Assembly: GCA_016508695.1 (NCBI GenBank)
Contig: VNKQ01000019.1
Coordinates: forward strand, 558,001 to 622,000
Origin: Hyphodiscus hymeniophilus
Taxonomy: Eukaryota; Ascomycota; Leotiomycetes; Helotiales; Hyphodiscaceae
Direction of reading: 5' to 3'
DNA: 64,000 bases
A program made the translations under genes and the position numbers. Positions 55,929 to 64,000 of the stretch are shown here, piece by piece. Below the pieces are notes generated by a model. It was not told the DNA's origin. It was given only the letters and a program-made list of their open reading frames with translations, and did no database searches. The stretch's first letter is position 1. Every line of letters begins with the position of its first letter.

Positions 55929-58467
55929 ATGAACCCTACAAGTCCCGTGGCAGTGATGCGACCCCTCTCTGGGCAGCCCTCAGATCACCTTTTCGAACCG
56001 GATAATACAGGCAACGGAATAGAGAGCAAAGATGGCAGAGAGGACGACACACATGAATCAAAAACTCAGCGGCGGTTCTTTCGAAGGTAGGTAGCTAGAA
56101 AGCCCGAGTATGCTGGAAGAACAAGGAGGCTGAGTGTGAATAGACCCCGTGCTGGACGCGCCTGTGGGGTGAGCATGTTCTTTGCTCTATTTGGGATTCA
56201 AGGGCTAATTTATTTGGGACTGACAGACTTGCCACTCACGGAGAGTAGGTTGCTGTTCGAATTACAACACGGGACGTCCGTTGACGATACTAGGTTCGAT
56301 GTGATGCTGGAAGCCACGGAATACCATGCACCAATTGCGCTGCCTTCTCACTCGAGTGTACTATCCCACCAAAACAGACGAAGAAACGGGAGGGGAACAC
56401 CGCGGGCACTTTGAAGCAGTACGGTAGCTGTGTTTGCACTCTGTCTTGGTCCTTCTGACGATATTTTTAGGCGAAAGGAACGAAGCCGCCCGGTTCACGA
56501 ATTATATCAGGGAATGGAAGATGTTGATGTTTCCAACGTTCTACGCTCAGATGATTTTGCGACTGTAATGCTCGAGGCGGACCGGCACATGAAGCAACAA
56601 GAAGAGGACGATAAGACCTATGTAAAGTTTGTAAAACCGGAGCCCGAAGAGCAACCCACGTTCGAAATTGAAGACCCCGGACGAGTTACGTATTTGGAGG
56701 AGTCTTCAAACATGGCAATACTCGTAAAGGAGTACTATCAAGGCCATGCTGGGGTCCATTATCCGCTCCCAAAGCCCGCAAAGAACTCAACAGTGTCAAC
56801 CAGGATAAGCAGCCTCGAGATGGAGATTCTTCAAACTCGAGGGGCTTTCTCTCTACCTCCTACGCAGCTGTGTGATGAGCTCATACAGGCCTACTTCAAA
56901 TGGATAGCTCCATTAGTACCTATCATTAACAAACCCTCCTTCATGACGCGCTACCGTGACCCGAACAATCCTCCGTCTCTACTTCTTATGCAAGCCATTC
57001 TTCTTGCCGGCTCTAGGGTTTGCGCTACGCCGTTGCTCTTGGACTCGACTGGCTCAGCAATCCCCGCTGCTACACTCTTCTATCAAAGGTGCAAGGCTCT
57101 TTACGACGCTGAGTTCGAGGAAGATCGAGTGACTATTGTGCAAGCGCTAATTCTTATGGGATGGTACTGGGAAGACCCTGGCCGAGTACCTAAGAACGTC
57201 TTTTACTGGAATGGGCTTGCGACCACTATTGCCCAAGGTTGCGGAATGCATCGAAGCACCAAGGCATCACGACTCAGCTTAGCAGACCAGAGACTATGGA
57301 CACGCATTTGGTGGACACTTTATACGCGAGATCGGTCAGTCGCTGCAGCATTAGGACGGCCAGCCCACATCAACCTAGAAAGCTCAGATGTGGAAATGGT
57401 ATGTGAGGACGACTTTTTCGAAGAGGATGACGTGCAGCCTGATTCTCTCCATATCCAGGTTTTCTTGCAATATGTCAAAGTCTGCGAGATAATGGACCTG
57501 GTTCTGCGCCAGAACTACTCAATATCTCCGAAAACCCGGCAGCACAGTGCAATGTCTCTCACACAATGCGACCTCGCTTTAGCGGAGTGGCTCCAAAATT
57601 GTCCCGCAGAGCTTCGATGGGACCCGTCACAGTATAAATTCTGGTCGGGGTATCTTCACGTTGTATACAACACAACTATTTGTTTACTGCACCGAGCCCA
57701 TTTGCCTCCGGCTCCCTCACCTCCTTTGTGTGCAATTCTAACTCGAAGCGCTGCTTTCGAGTCGGCTCACACGATCACTTTGATTATTCAGGAAATCATT
57801 TCTCATGACGATCTTAGACACACTCCACCTTTCGTGTATGAGGATACACTCTTTCGAGTCTATGATCAACATGCTTACTGATTGTAGAATCTATTCAATG
57901 TTATCAGCCCTCATGGTCCACATTTACCATCTTCACACAGCCATGCCATCTGAAATCAAGGCCCAGAGAGACACTATTCTGCTATGCATGGACTCCTTAA
58001 ACAGCGTCTCGGAACTATGGCTCGTGGGAAAGATGGTTCGCGATCTTTTCGTGACTGTTTTGGCTTTTGACGGCTTTGACTTCCGCCTGCCGGGAACGGA
58101 AGACAGCCGACAGCTCACTGGTGTGGAATCTGATCTGGAGGAATTGGGTGTGACTGAGGAGTGCACTCCAGAGACCCAAAGCTCTGACAGCTCCTCATTT
58201 GAGAGGGTTCCTCTAACAGCCTCTCTCGTGGCTCACATGGAGGCGGCTTTGAGGTCTGCTACAACTCCTAATCTGCCTGATATAGTAATGGACTCTAAAA
58301 ATACGAGCGGAAACGTCTTACTCTCGCAGTCCCAGCAAGAACCATGGAAGTATCTCAGACCGATTGCTCCTCGTAGTGCACATCATGGAGCTCAGAATCC
58401 TATGTGGGCTGACTACGAACTGCCTTCAACTCCGGGCTACACAGCGTGTAATGCTGCTGAATGGTAA
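55929..58467 (+). CDS. Fungal transcription factor (CTF1-type Zn2Cys6 + fungal_trans), zinc-cluster exon disrupted
   Basis: Exons with agreeing phase: 55929-56086, 56144-56168, 56227-56423, 56471-57835, 57888-58467. Exons 2-3 begin a Zn2Cys6 cluster: RPRAGRACG joined to TCHSRRVGC gives C-x2-C-x6-C. The second half is damaged: after TGRP the expected Cys pair reads Leu, and a TGA (56302-56304) follows in frame. In the +1 frame the next bases read RFDVMLEA, like the RFDDVxCE expected there, so an indel plus substitutions is likely. The 480-codon fourth exon and fifth exon are intact and encode the regulatory core (LIQAYFKWIAPLVPIINKPS, YWNGLATTIAQGCGMHR, WWTLYTRDRSVAAALGRP). CTF1-like factors control lipid or cutin genes. 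A product starting at a downstream Met would lack DNA binding. Confidence 0.75.
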
Positions 58468-59578
58468 TTACCTTGTTTTAATGTCTCTCTTGGCAGCTGC
58501 TGAATATTTACTGCAGGTTTCAGTTTTTTGGCATCCAATGAATACTTCTTATGAGGCTGAGAATTCTTTCATTGATTGAGTGATGAGGAACATGGGTTGA
58601 AATAGTCGCCTCTGGGCTACACTACATTCGCAAGCAGGGTGATATCAAATCCAGCGCCTCTATTCATTTACGTGCGACATCTCCAGCTGCTTTACAGTGG
58701 GCTATCTAAATTTTTCTGTACGGAGAATTTCCCTATTTAATCAAACATCAGATCGCCACCTCTACGACTTTGACCGGCACTTACTCGTCAGAATACGGCC
58801 GGCTGAGAATATGAATTGACCACTGGGATGCCTGATACATCAAACTCTTCGTAAGTTGGAGAACACTTCTCGATATGAGCCAGGAGGTCAGATCGTGGCG
58901 CTGCAAAAATCAAGACGAATGTCAGATATGTGGGGAAAGCCATGGATACTGAAGCCGCGATAGGGAGGTGGAGGGTTGTGAAAATGGTGCCTCCTCAACG
59001 GTCGACATTATGATTTATGAGGGGTTTTTGGCGGTCAGAGTCGAAGGTGGAAGGACTGCCGGTTTCAGTCGTGATCTTGGCCACAAAAATAAGAAGAGCA
59101 AAGCTGTACGTCAAGAAAGTGGCTGGGTTTCTCCATGTTTGAAGCCAAGATAGCTGGAGCTGTCGTATCTGAGAAGGTCAGGATCCAAGCGGTCGGTCAC
59201 ACGGTGCCTGTTGAGAAATTGTCAATAGTGGCTTCAATACAGGATACTTCAAAGATCCCAGCCTTCAAAGAACTCATTTGGATTAGTATTTATTGATCAC
59301 ACTCGGTAAGATCAAATATTGTTTGGTGTTGTGGTTTTGTTCATAAGGAGCTGCAGTCAGCCCGGCGGCGACAGCGAAAACAACACTGTATAATTTTCAG
59401 GTAGGATTTTTTTGCCCTTATCAAACTGGCCTCAATGGGATTTCTTTCACAACTCGAGCGGGGTAATGTAACCCTTCATCTCAATTATGCGAAATTAAGT
59501 TGCCAAGTGGCTATGCTCAACGAGCGCGCACTGAAGTCTTTTCAATTCTAAATCCGTGGAATACAAGTCAAGCCTTCC
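58468..59578. other. intergenic region
   Basis: 1.1 kb, convergent flanks of the regulator gene and the Dabb-like gene or relic. Nothing further recognised. Confidence 0.5.
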
Positions 59579-60062
59579 TCATCGATAACGCCTACCATTC
59601 TTGAAGTCCAGTGACAACTTTCGCTCCAAAATGACGTCCGTGAACAGCCCAAGAAAAAAATCTCCGGTTTGCTCAAGGTTAAGAAATCTGTCAAGCTGCG
59701 GAACGTCCTTGAATCGCAGAATGATCACATGAGTGAAGCCACCCTGCCAATGTATGAGTCTCCTGCTCTAGGTGGCAAGCAACTTACTTACAGCTTCAGT
59801 CTTTTGCCCACTATGAGCTCCTCCTCGTACCGATTTGATGAGTTGTCGACCATTTCGATCTACCGGTGCCGAGCCCAGCCTATCCTGCTCTAATTCGAGA
59901 CAATTTTCCCTGAAGGTAAATATTCCTTCACATGCCTGGAAATACGATATCATTTTCACGGAATGCAGACAGGAACCACGTAGACTTGGTGTTGCCACAT
60001 ACTATGGTGATCTCATCTCTCGTAGCTCCGTCTGCGAGCTTGAGGAAGATTACGTGGTACAC
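59579..60062 (-). pseudogene. Stress-responsive A/B barrel (Dabb) domain gene or relic
   Basis: Three short segments join in phase: 60003-60062 (VYHVIFLKLADGATRDEITI), 59792-59935 (ACEGIFTFRENCLELEQ ... LIKSVRGGAHSGQKTEA) and 59579-59743 (GGFTHVIILRFKDVPQLDRF). Introns 59936-60002 (GTATGT...TTCCAG) and 59744-59791 (GTAAGT...GGCAG) look normal. The pattern, an N-terminal (V)xHxVxFKL strand, xIKSxxGG and GFTHxxxLRF, is that of Dabb proteins, small dimeric barrels. No ATG precedes VYHV in frame: the frame has GTG at 60062 and an upstream stop. The C-terminal part after residue ~75 does not look like the family. I therefore call it a probable relic, though an unseen first exon could rescue it. 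Confidence 0.5.
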
Positions 60063-60785
60063 TGAGCTTTCTTTGGACTTCACTTTGAATATCTTACCAA
60101 CGTCAAACTAAATTGATAGCATAGCCCAGCTTCAAGCGAGTGTCAACCCCCAGCATAGTCACGTGACTGATGAAATTTGACTACGCCTGATGGTCTTGAG
60201 CTTGGGTACCATTGGTATTCAAATGAGACTTGCAATTTTTAAGAGACGACGTATTGAAAAATCACGCTGCAGATTTATCTCGTTCTGATGTGTGGTCAGT
60301 AGCACTTTACCAAGTCATGCTGTAGCACAGATTGGGAAGTTGGAACAACAGGATTACTCGTACTTATTGTGAACGCGATCTATTGTATATTTGAGTACTT
60401 GAAGGTATTAGTTCTGCTTCCAAAGATTAGTATTTATCGAACTAATTTTCTCCTTTGATCTGCTGACAGCTGTTCATTGATTGCTTCTACGTGTCAAGCC
60501 GCACCATATTTAAGTTGTTCGTGGGCCACTAAGTCAGAATTTGAGCGTAGTTTTATGTAATTTTTTAAACTCGCAAGTCTCACAAGAGTGAGGAAATCAT
60601 ATTCAATTGATTCAAAATCTTGGCTTTGATAGAAACCAAGCAGAATTATGACCGATTGGGCGTCTAAATTGGCTCGAACTCTGATCAAGATTTTTTTCAT
60701 TTTGATGATTTTTTTCTTTATATGTATTTATCATACAGAACTATCTTTCTTCATCGTGCCTAGAGTTTATCTAGTATATTAGCTA
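60063..60785. other. intergenic region
   Basis: About 720 bp, AT-rich; includes the 10-bp palindrome GTCACGTGAC (60158-60167). No gene supported. Confidence 0.5.
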
Positions 60786-61481
60786 TTACACAGCTTGCCA
60801 CCCACCCCACCTAGCTTGACTGGTGCCGATATCATAATCTAGGTCCAACTCCGTGAGTTCTGGATTTCTATTGTTATTGTTCCACAGGGCGGCGATTTGT
60901 CCTGCTATGTTGCAGACAGAATCTCGCACTGCGTCGTTTGGATAGCGAATAAAATGGTCCCCTCTTGCTAGTCGAATGCGCCAAGTTCGAGCTCGCATCC
61001 TTTCCCTTAGTGGCTGCAGGACAAGTCTTATGGCTGCGTGATCCCAACCTCCTACTATGAAGAGTACATCAGTATCGGCCGATAAATGAAGAAGTTCTTC
61101 AGAGCGCGTGGTCATTTCGTCTATTAATGGGTAAGCGAAAAATATCAGTTTCTTTTCCGCTGAATACGAGGCTGCTCGACAAGCAGCTAGCGAGCCCAGC
61201 CTTTGACCTCCAATGGCACCAGCGGAAGGGTAAATGTTCATAAAGTATCGAAAGGTACCTACGCGGGAAGTCAGGTCCCGGCGATCTTCAAAAACTAAGA
61301 CAGTCTGTGTACGAGCAAAGCCATCGCAGAAACGTACGATGTCCCTCTGGCGCCTTCCATCAGTGCGGCCGTGGGTGAAGATGAAGTCAGGGTCAGGGCG
61401 GACGGGTGGGACTCCGTTATCCCCCCCATATAACGGGTCATAGTCAACTGCGTCGACAACATCTTGATCATAAGCAGCCAT
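60786..61481 (-). CDS. TEX30/KANL3-like alpha/beta-hydrolase-fold protein lacking the nucleophile serine
   Basis: 231 residues from ATG 61481. The fold order matches TEX30/KANL3-type hydrolases: DFIFTHGRTDG (oxyanion strand), a helix, then the elbow region AGAIGGQRLGSLAACRA, KKLIFFAYPLIDEMTTRSEELL, DVLFIVGGWDHAA (acid region) and RLARGDHFIR (His region). At the elbow, relatives have Gly-Gly-x-Ser-x-Gly-Ser; here the nucleophile position is Arg (GGQRLGS). The Asp and His positions remain. It may be a non-catalytic member. The frame is open upstream of the ATG (ITHATALEAHAAALAV), suggesting a spliced first exon, perhaps the Pro-rich frame at 61699-61968, but no clean donor was found. Confidence 0.6.
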   Translation of the reverse strand: MAAYDQDVVDAVDYDPLYGGDNGVPPVRPDPDFIFTHGRTDGRRQRDIVRFCDGFARTQTVLVFEDRRDLTSRVGTFRYFMNIYPSAGAIGGQRLGSLAACRAASYSAEKKLIFFAYPLIDEMTTRSEELLHLSADTDVLFIVGGWDHAAIRLVLQPLRERMRARTWRIRLARGDHFIRYPNDAVRDSVCNIAGQIAALWNNNNRNPELTELDLDYDIGTSQARWGGWQAV

Positions 61482-61698
61482 TGCAGTAGCATGAACAGCA
61501 AGGGCGGCAGCGTGGGCCTCGAGCGCTGTTGCATGAGTGATAACATCTGCGGAACTAGAATAGCACCCATGTTAGCATCATTCCTAAAGAAATACACGGG
61601 AACGAGGAGCCGTCAGTCTGATGAGACAAGCTTGTCTCGAGAAACAACATTTTGTCACTTCTGGGGAGCCTGGACGAGAGGGAAAAAATGAGCAAGAC

Positions 61699-61968
61699 CT
61701 AGTATTGTGTTTCAGCTGCTCTGCGGGCAGCACTCGGCCTGCCGCGAGGTCTCGCTGGAAGAGGAGCTGGAGGAGGCCCCGGGTGGATAACATTGTTAGG
61801 TGGCGGAGCAGGACGTGGAGTCCAGCAAATGTCGCAATCGGTAATGACATTTGGAGCTATCTCTGCTCTAATTCCATCTCGTTGACATTCGATTGCAGGA
61901 TTTGCTAGCATCAATGCTACATTTGCTGCATCCGTAAGTGGTCCATTTTGTACAGGGGAGAGCTCCAA
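61699..61968 (-). CDS. Possible Pro-rich first exon of the TEX30-like gene (uncertain)
   Basis: ATG 61968 opens 89 residues (MELSPVQNGPLTDAANVALM) with a cysteine pair (CDIC) and a Pro/Arg-rich tail (PAPLPARPRGRPSAARRA). It ends at TAG where one would expect a splice to the downstream frame. A GTGCTG donor at codon ~80 could reach the CGCAG acceptor before ATGTTATC in phase, but is weak. It may be a separate small gene or no gene. Confidence 0.3.
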   Translation of the reverse strand: MELSPVQNGPLTDAANVALMLANPAIECQRDGIRAEIAPNVITDCDICWTPRPAPPPNNVIHPGPPPAPLPARPRGRPSAARRAAETQY

Positions 61969-62773
61969 TTGTTTGAAGAATGATAGGAAATTGCAACACT
62001 GATTTGAAAAATGGTACAGTGAAATATACGACTGGGTATTGTTGCAGAAGGAGAAGAATATGTCTCAAGATCAGCTTGAGAGTTGAGAGAGGACAGAATT
62101 AGAGCAGCGACACAATCGTGGATGGAAAAAAAAGGCAAGCAATACAATGCTTGATAATTGAGAGTGATTGTTACAAGTGACCATTGTGCTTATATATACA
62201 AGGATGTTCAAAGAAAAGGGTTTTTTTATCGATAATGACAAAAAGAGGGAGGAGTCCACTCGAGTAAGCCCCAACAACAGGAAGAGAGCGTGGCTGTCTT
62301 TCACGCTGGATATTCACATCAAGAGACGTTGCCAATCTGAAAGAATGATTCCGGGATTTGATATTCCAAAGAACTTGACCTATTTCTGGACGATAAAGAT
62401 TCAAACAAAGGCAAGCCGCATCCTGGTGAAGATGCTAAGCAATTCACCAGCGTTCTTTGAAGAGCACGCATTTCTTTCTATGAAGAACAATTGATTAGTT
62501 TGTAACAGCAGATTGACTCTTTCAACTCTGCTAAATAAGATTCGAAGGATGATGGAATGTTAGAAGCTGGTGACACGGTGTTCCGCACCTTCTACTTCAG
62601 GGGTAGCTGACTGCCATAAATGGCCTAGTCTCAAAATCAATGCACATATCTGACATCAGTAACCTTCAGTATCTCGGGGCTCAACTGCATCTGGATCTGA
62701 AAGCAGCTTTCATATTGAGGTATTTCTATCTGCTCTAAGAAAGTTGCAGTGTAATTTGACCCCCACTCGCAAA
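61969..62773. promoter_or_regulatory. divergent promoter region (TEX30-like / S9 peptidase)
   Basis: About 800 bp. A plus-strand frame at 62168-62494 has no ATG at its head and no domain; not called. Confidence 0.45.
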
Positions 62774-64000
62774 ATGCGTGAAGCCGAAACCGCTCATCGC
62801 CTGGCTACAGGTAAATGTCAAAAGTCGCGTTACACGGAGCAAGATATCCGCAAGACAAAGCTGTGGACCGAAGTAGACGACTATCTCAAGAACATCTTTG
62901 ACCCAAGTGTCGACAAAGTCAGCGGAGTTAGCGAACTCGCCGCCTCACCTGACGGCAAATGGATTGCCTTCACAGGCAGCATTCACGGAGCCGACTGGCG
63001 CGAAACAACGCCAAGAAGCAAGATCTGTCTTCTTGATGTTGAAAGTTCTGCTCTTGAAGTAATTACTTCAGGAATTAGCTCTGAGCGTCTCCCCAAATGG
63101 TCCCCCGATGCAAAAACGCTCGCATTCTTGTCGGATCGGGAGGAAAAGGGTTTGTTCCAGTTGTTTTTGCTAACAGTGGGACAACTCGGAGAGGCAAAAG
63201 CTAGTACGAGAGTCAGCGGTATGGTTGAGAATTTTCATTGGAGTCCAGATGGATCTCGAATCTTGATTCAAGCTGCTGAACAAGATGCGGATCGCGATGA
63301 TGGCAGTGGTTCTGGAAAGGTTGGACAACCGAAGAAAGATCTTCCTTCTTGGATGCCTACCGTTGACTCAGGTGACTTGAGCGATGCATGGCGGAGTTTG
63401 TGGGTCTATGGTATCGAAGACCAGAAGATGAAGCGGGCGAGTAAACATGGTTCAAATCCCTGGGAGGCCGCCTGGTGTGATACTGATTCAATTGTCAGTA
63501 TCTCTTCAGACTCCCCACTTGAGGATGCGTGGTATCTAGCAACACTCAGGATCACAGACTTGAAAGATACATCTGAGAGAGTCTTATATGTACCCAAAAG
63601 ACAGATTGGGTGCCCAGTCGCCACTACATCCGGCGACAAGATCGCCTTCATCGAGGCGATTGCCAGTGATCGTGGTCTTGTGGCTGGCGATGTCAAGATC
63701 ATTGATCCGCTGACAGGGGCAGTTAATACTCTACCTTTCAAGGGCTCAAGAGCAATGGATGCGATCCAGCTTACCTGGCGAGACGATTCCAATCTCTTTG
63801 CCATTGGAATGCGTGGTCTTGACACAGTCGCACAACAGTGGCCTCCTTATCCTTACCTCCCTACCTGGATAACCCCCGATGCCTGTGGTGGCGGCGGTCT
63901 TCCCTCAGCAACGCTACTTCCCGATGGCCGATTTGCGGTGATCGTCGAGAGCTGGGAGAAAGCTCCGGAGATCCGTATTGAAAGTGTTGGGAAGTCAAAA
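62774..64000 (+). CDS. S9-family acyl-aminoacyl-peptidase / dipeptidyl-peptidase-like protein, 5' part
   Basis: From ATG 62774 the frame stays open for 409 codons to the window edge, so the gene is truncated. MREAETAHRLATGK leads to beta-propeller repeats: VSELAASPDGKWIAFTG, LPKWSPDAKTLAFLSDREEK, VENFHWSPDGSRILIQA and LTWRDDSNLFAIGMRG. The (W)SPDGxxIAF blades are typical of the N-terminal propeller of prolyl-oligopeptidase-family (S9C) acyl-aminoacyl peptidases. The catalytic alpha/beta-hydrolase domain should follow beyond 64000. A poly-Gly patch (DACGGGGLPSA) and ATLLPDGRFAVIVES close the visible part. Such enzymes release N-acylated residues or dipeptides from short peptides in the cytosol or vacuole. 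Confidence 0.82.
   Translation, partial: MREAETAHRLATGKCQKSRYTEQDIRKTKLWTEVDDYLKNIFDPSVDKVSGVSELAASPDGKWIAFTGSIHGADWRETTPRSKICLLDVESSALEVITSGISSERLPKWSPDAKTLAFLSDREEKGLFQLFLLTVGQLGEAKASTRVSGMVENFHWSPDGSRILIQAAEQDADRDDGSGSGKVGQPKKDLPSWMPTVDSGDLSDAWRSLWVYGIEDQKMKRASKHGSNPWEAAWCDTDSIVSISSDSPLEDAWYLATLRITDLKDTSERVLYVPKRQIGCPVATTSGDKIAFIEAIASDRGLVAGDVKIIDPLTGAVNTLPFKGSRAMDAIQLTWRDDSNLFAIGMRGLDTVAQQWPPYPYLPTWITPDACGGGGLPSATLLPDGRFAVIVESWEKAPEIRIESVGKSK

Noticed and set aside
62168..62494. 108-codon plus-strand frame before the S9 gene
   Set aside because: Begins at a non-ATG codon; AT-rich intergenic DNA.
1..64000. CRISPR arrays, prophage, bacterial operons, riboswitches
   Set aside because: The window is plainly eukaryotic nuclear DNA; no spaced direct-repeat array or bacterial signals seen.

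Overview
The window is nuclear DNA of a filamentous ascomycete (Pezizomycotina; a Leotiomycetes-like genome is my best guess, from gene content only). The evidence is short introns (about 46-160 nt) with GTANGT donors, CTAAC/CTGAC branch sites and YAG acceptors; fungus-restricted families (HET domain, fungal_trans-type regulator, F-box-like protein, Ser/Thr-rich GPI proteins); and monocistronic genes on both strands separated by 0.3-2.6 kb. Most exon structures below were rebuilt by joining open frames at consensus splice sites and checking phase. They are models, not transcripts.

Layout. 1-2.3 kb: the 3' end of a Ser/Thr-rich GPI-type wall protein and a second small GPI-type protein. 3.2-10.95 kb: divergent transporter genes, a cation-chloride cotransporter (VHC1/SLC12) and a vacuolar amino-acid transporter (AVT3/4). 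11.9-17.8 kb: a CHA1-type serine/threonine dehydratase with an apparent frameshift, mevalonate kinase (ERG12) and the prenyltransferase alpha subunit (RAM2). 18-22.8 kb: an unknown Arg-rich membrane-anchored protein, a long intergenic stretch and an F-box-like protein. 23.1-26.2 kb: two divergent RING-finger genes. 26.7-32 kb: DNA polymerase delta small subunit (POL31), a GNAT acetyltransferase and an NMO/2-nitropropane dioxygenase-like flavoprotein. 32.3-44.3 kb: an unknown disordered protein, taxilin, the mitochondrial presequence protease CYM1 and ornithine decarboxylase (SPE1). 45.3-51 kb: a HET-domain gene with an apparent frameshift, a very unusual tRNA-Asn gene and a WRN-type 3'-5' exonuclease. 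51.3-55.2 kb: LSM5 (six exons), RPB11 and a second NMO-like flavoprotein. 55.9-64 kb: a CTF1-type transcription factor with a damaged zinc cluster, a Dabb-domain gene or relic, a TEX30/KANL3-like hydrolase fold lacking its nucleophile serine, and the 5' part of an S9 acyl-aminoacyl-peptidase-like gene.

Most genes are unrelated housekeeping genes. ERG12 and RAM2 are neighbours in one biochemical line: mevalonate leads to FPP, and FPP is the prenyl donor for protein farnesylation. POL31 carries an MCB-type ACGCGT element just upstream.

The most unusual object is the tRNA-Asn gene at 48156-48296. Its D-arm is split by a 57-nt segment with spliceosomal GT...AG ends, in addition to a 10-nt insert at the canonical anticodon-loop intron site. 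Removing both restores a perfect cloverleaf.
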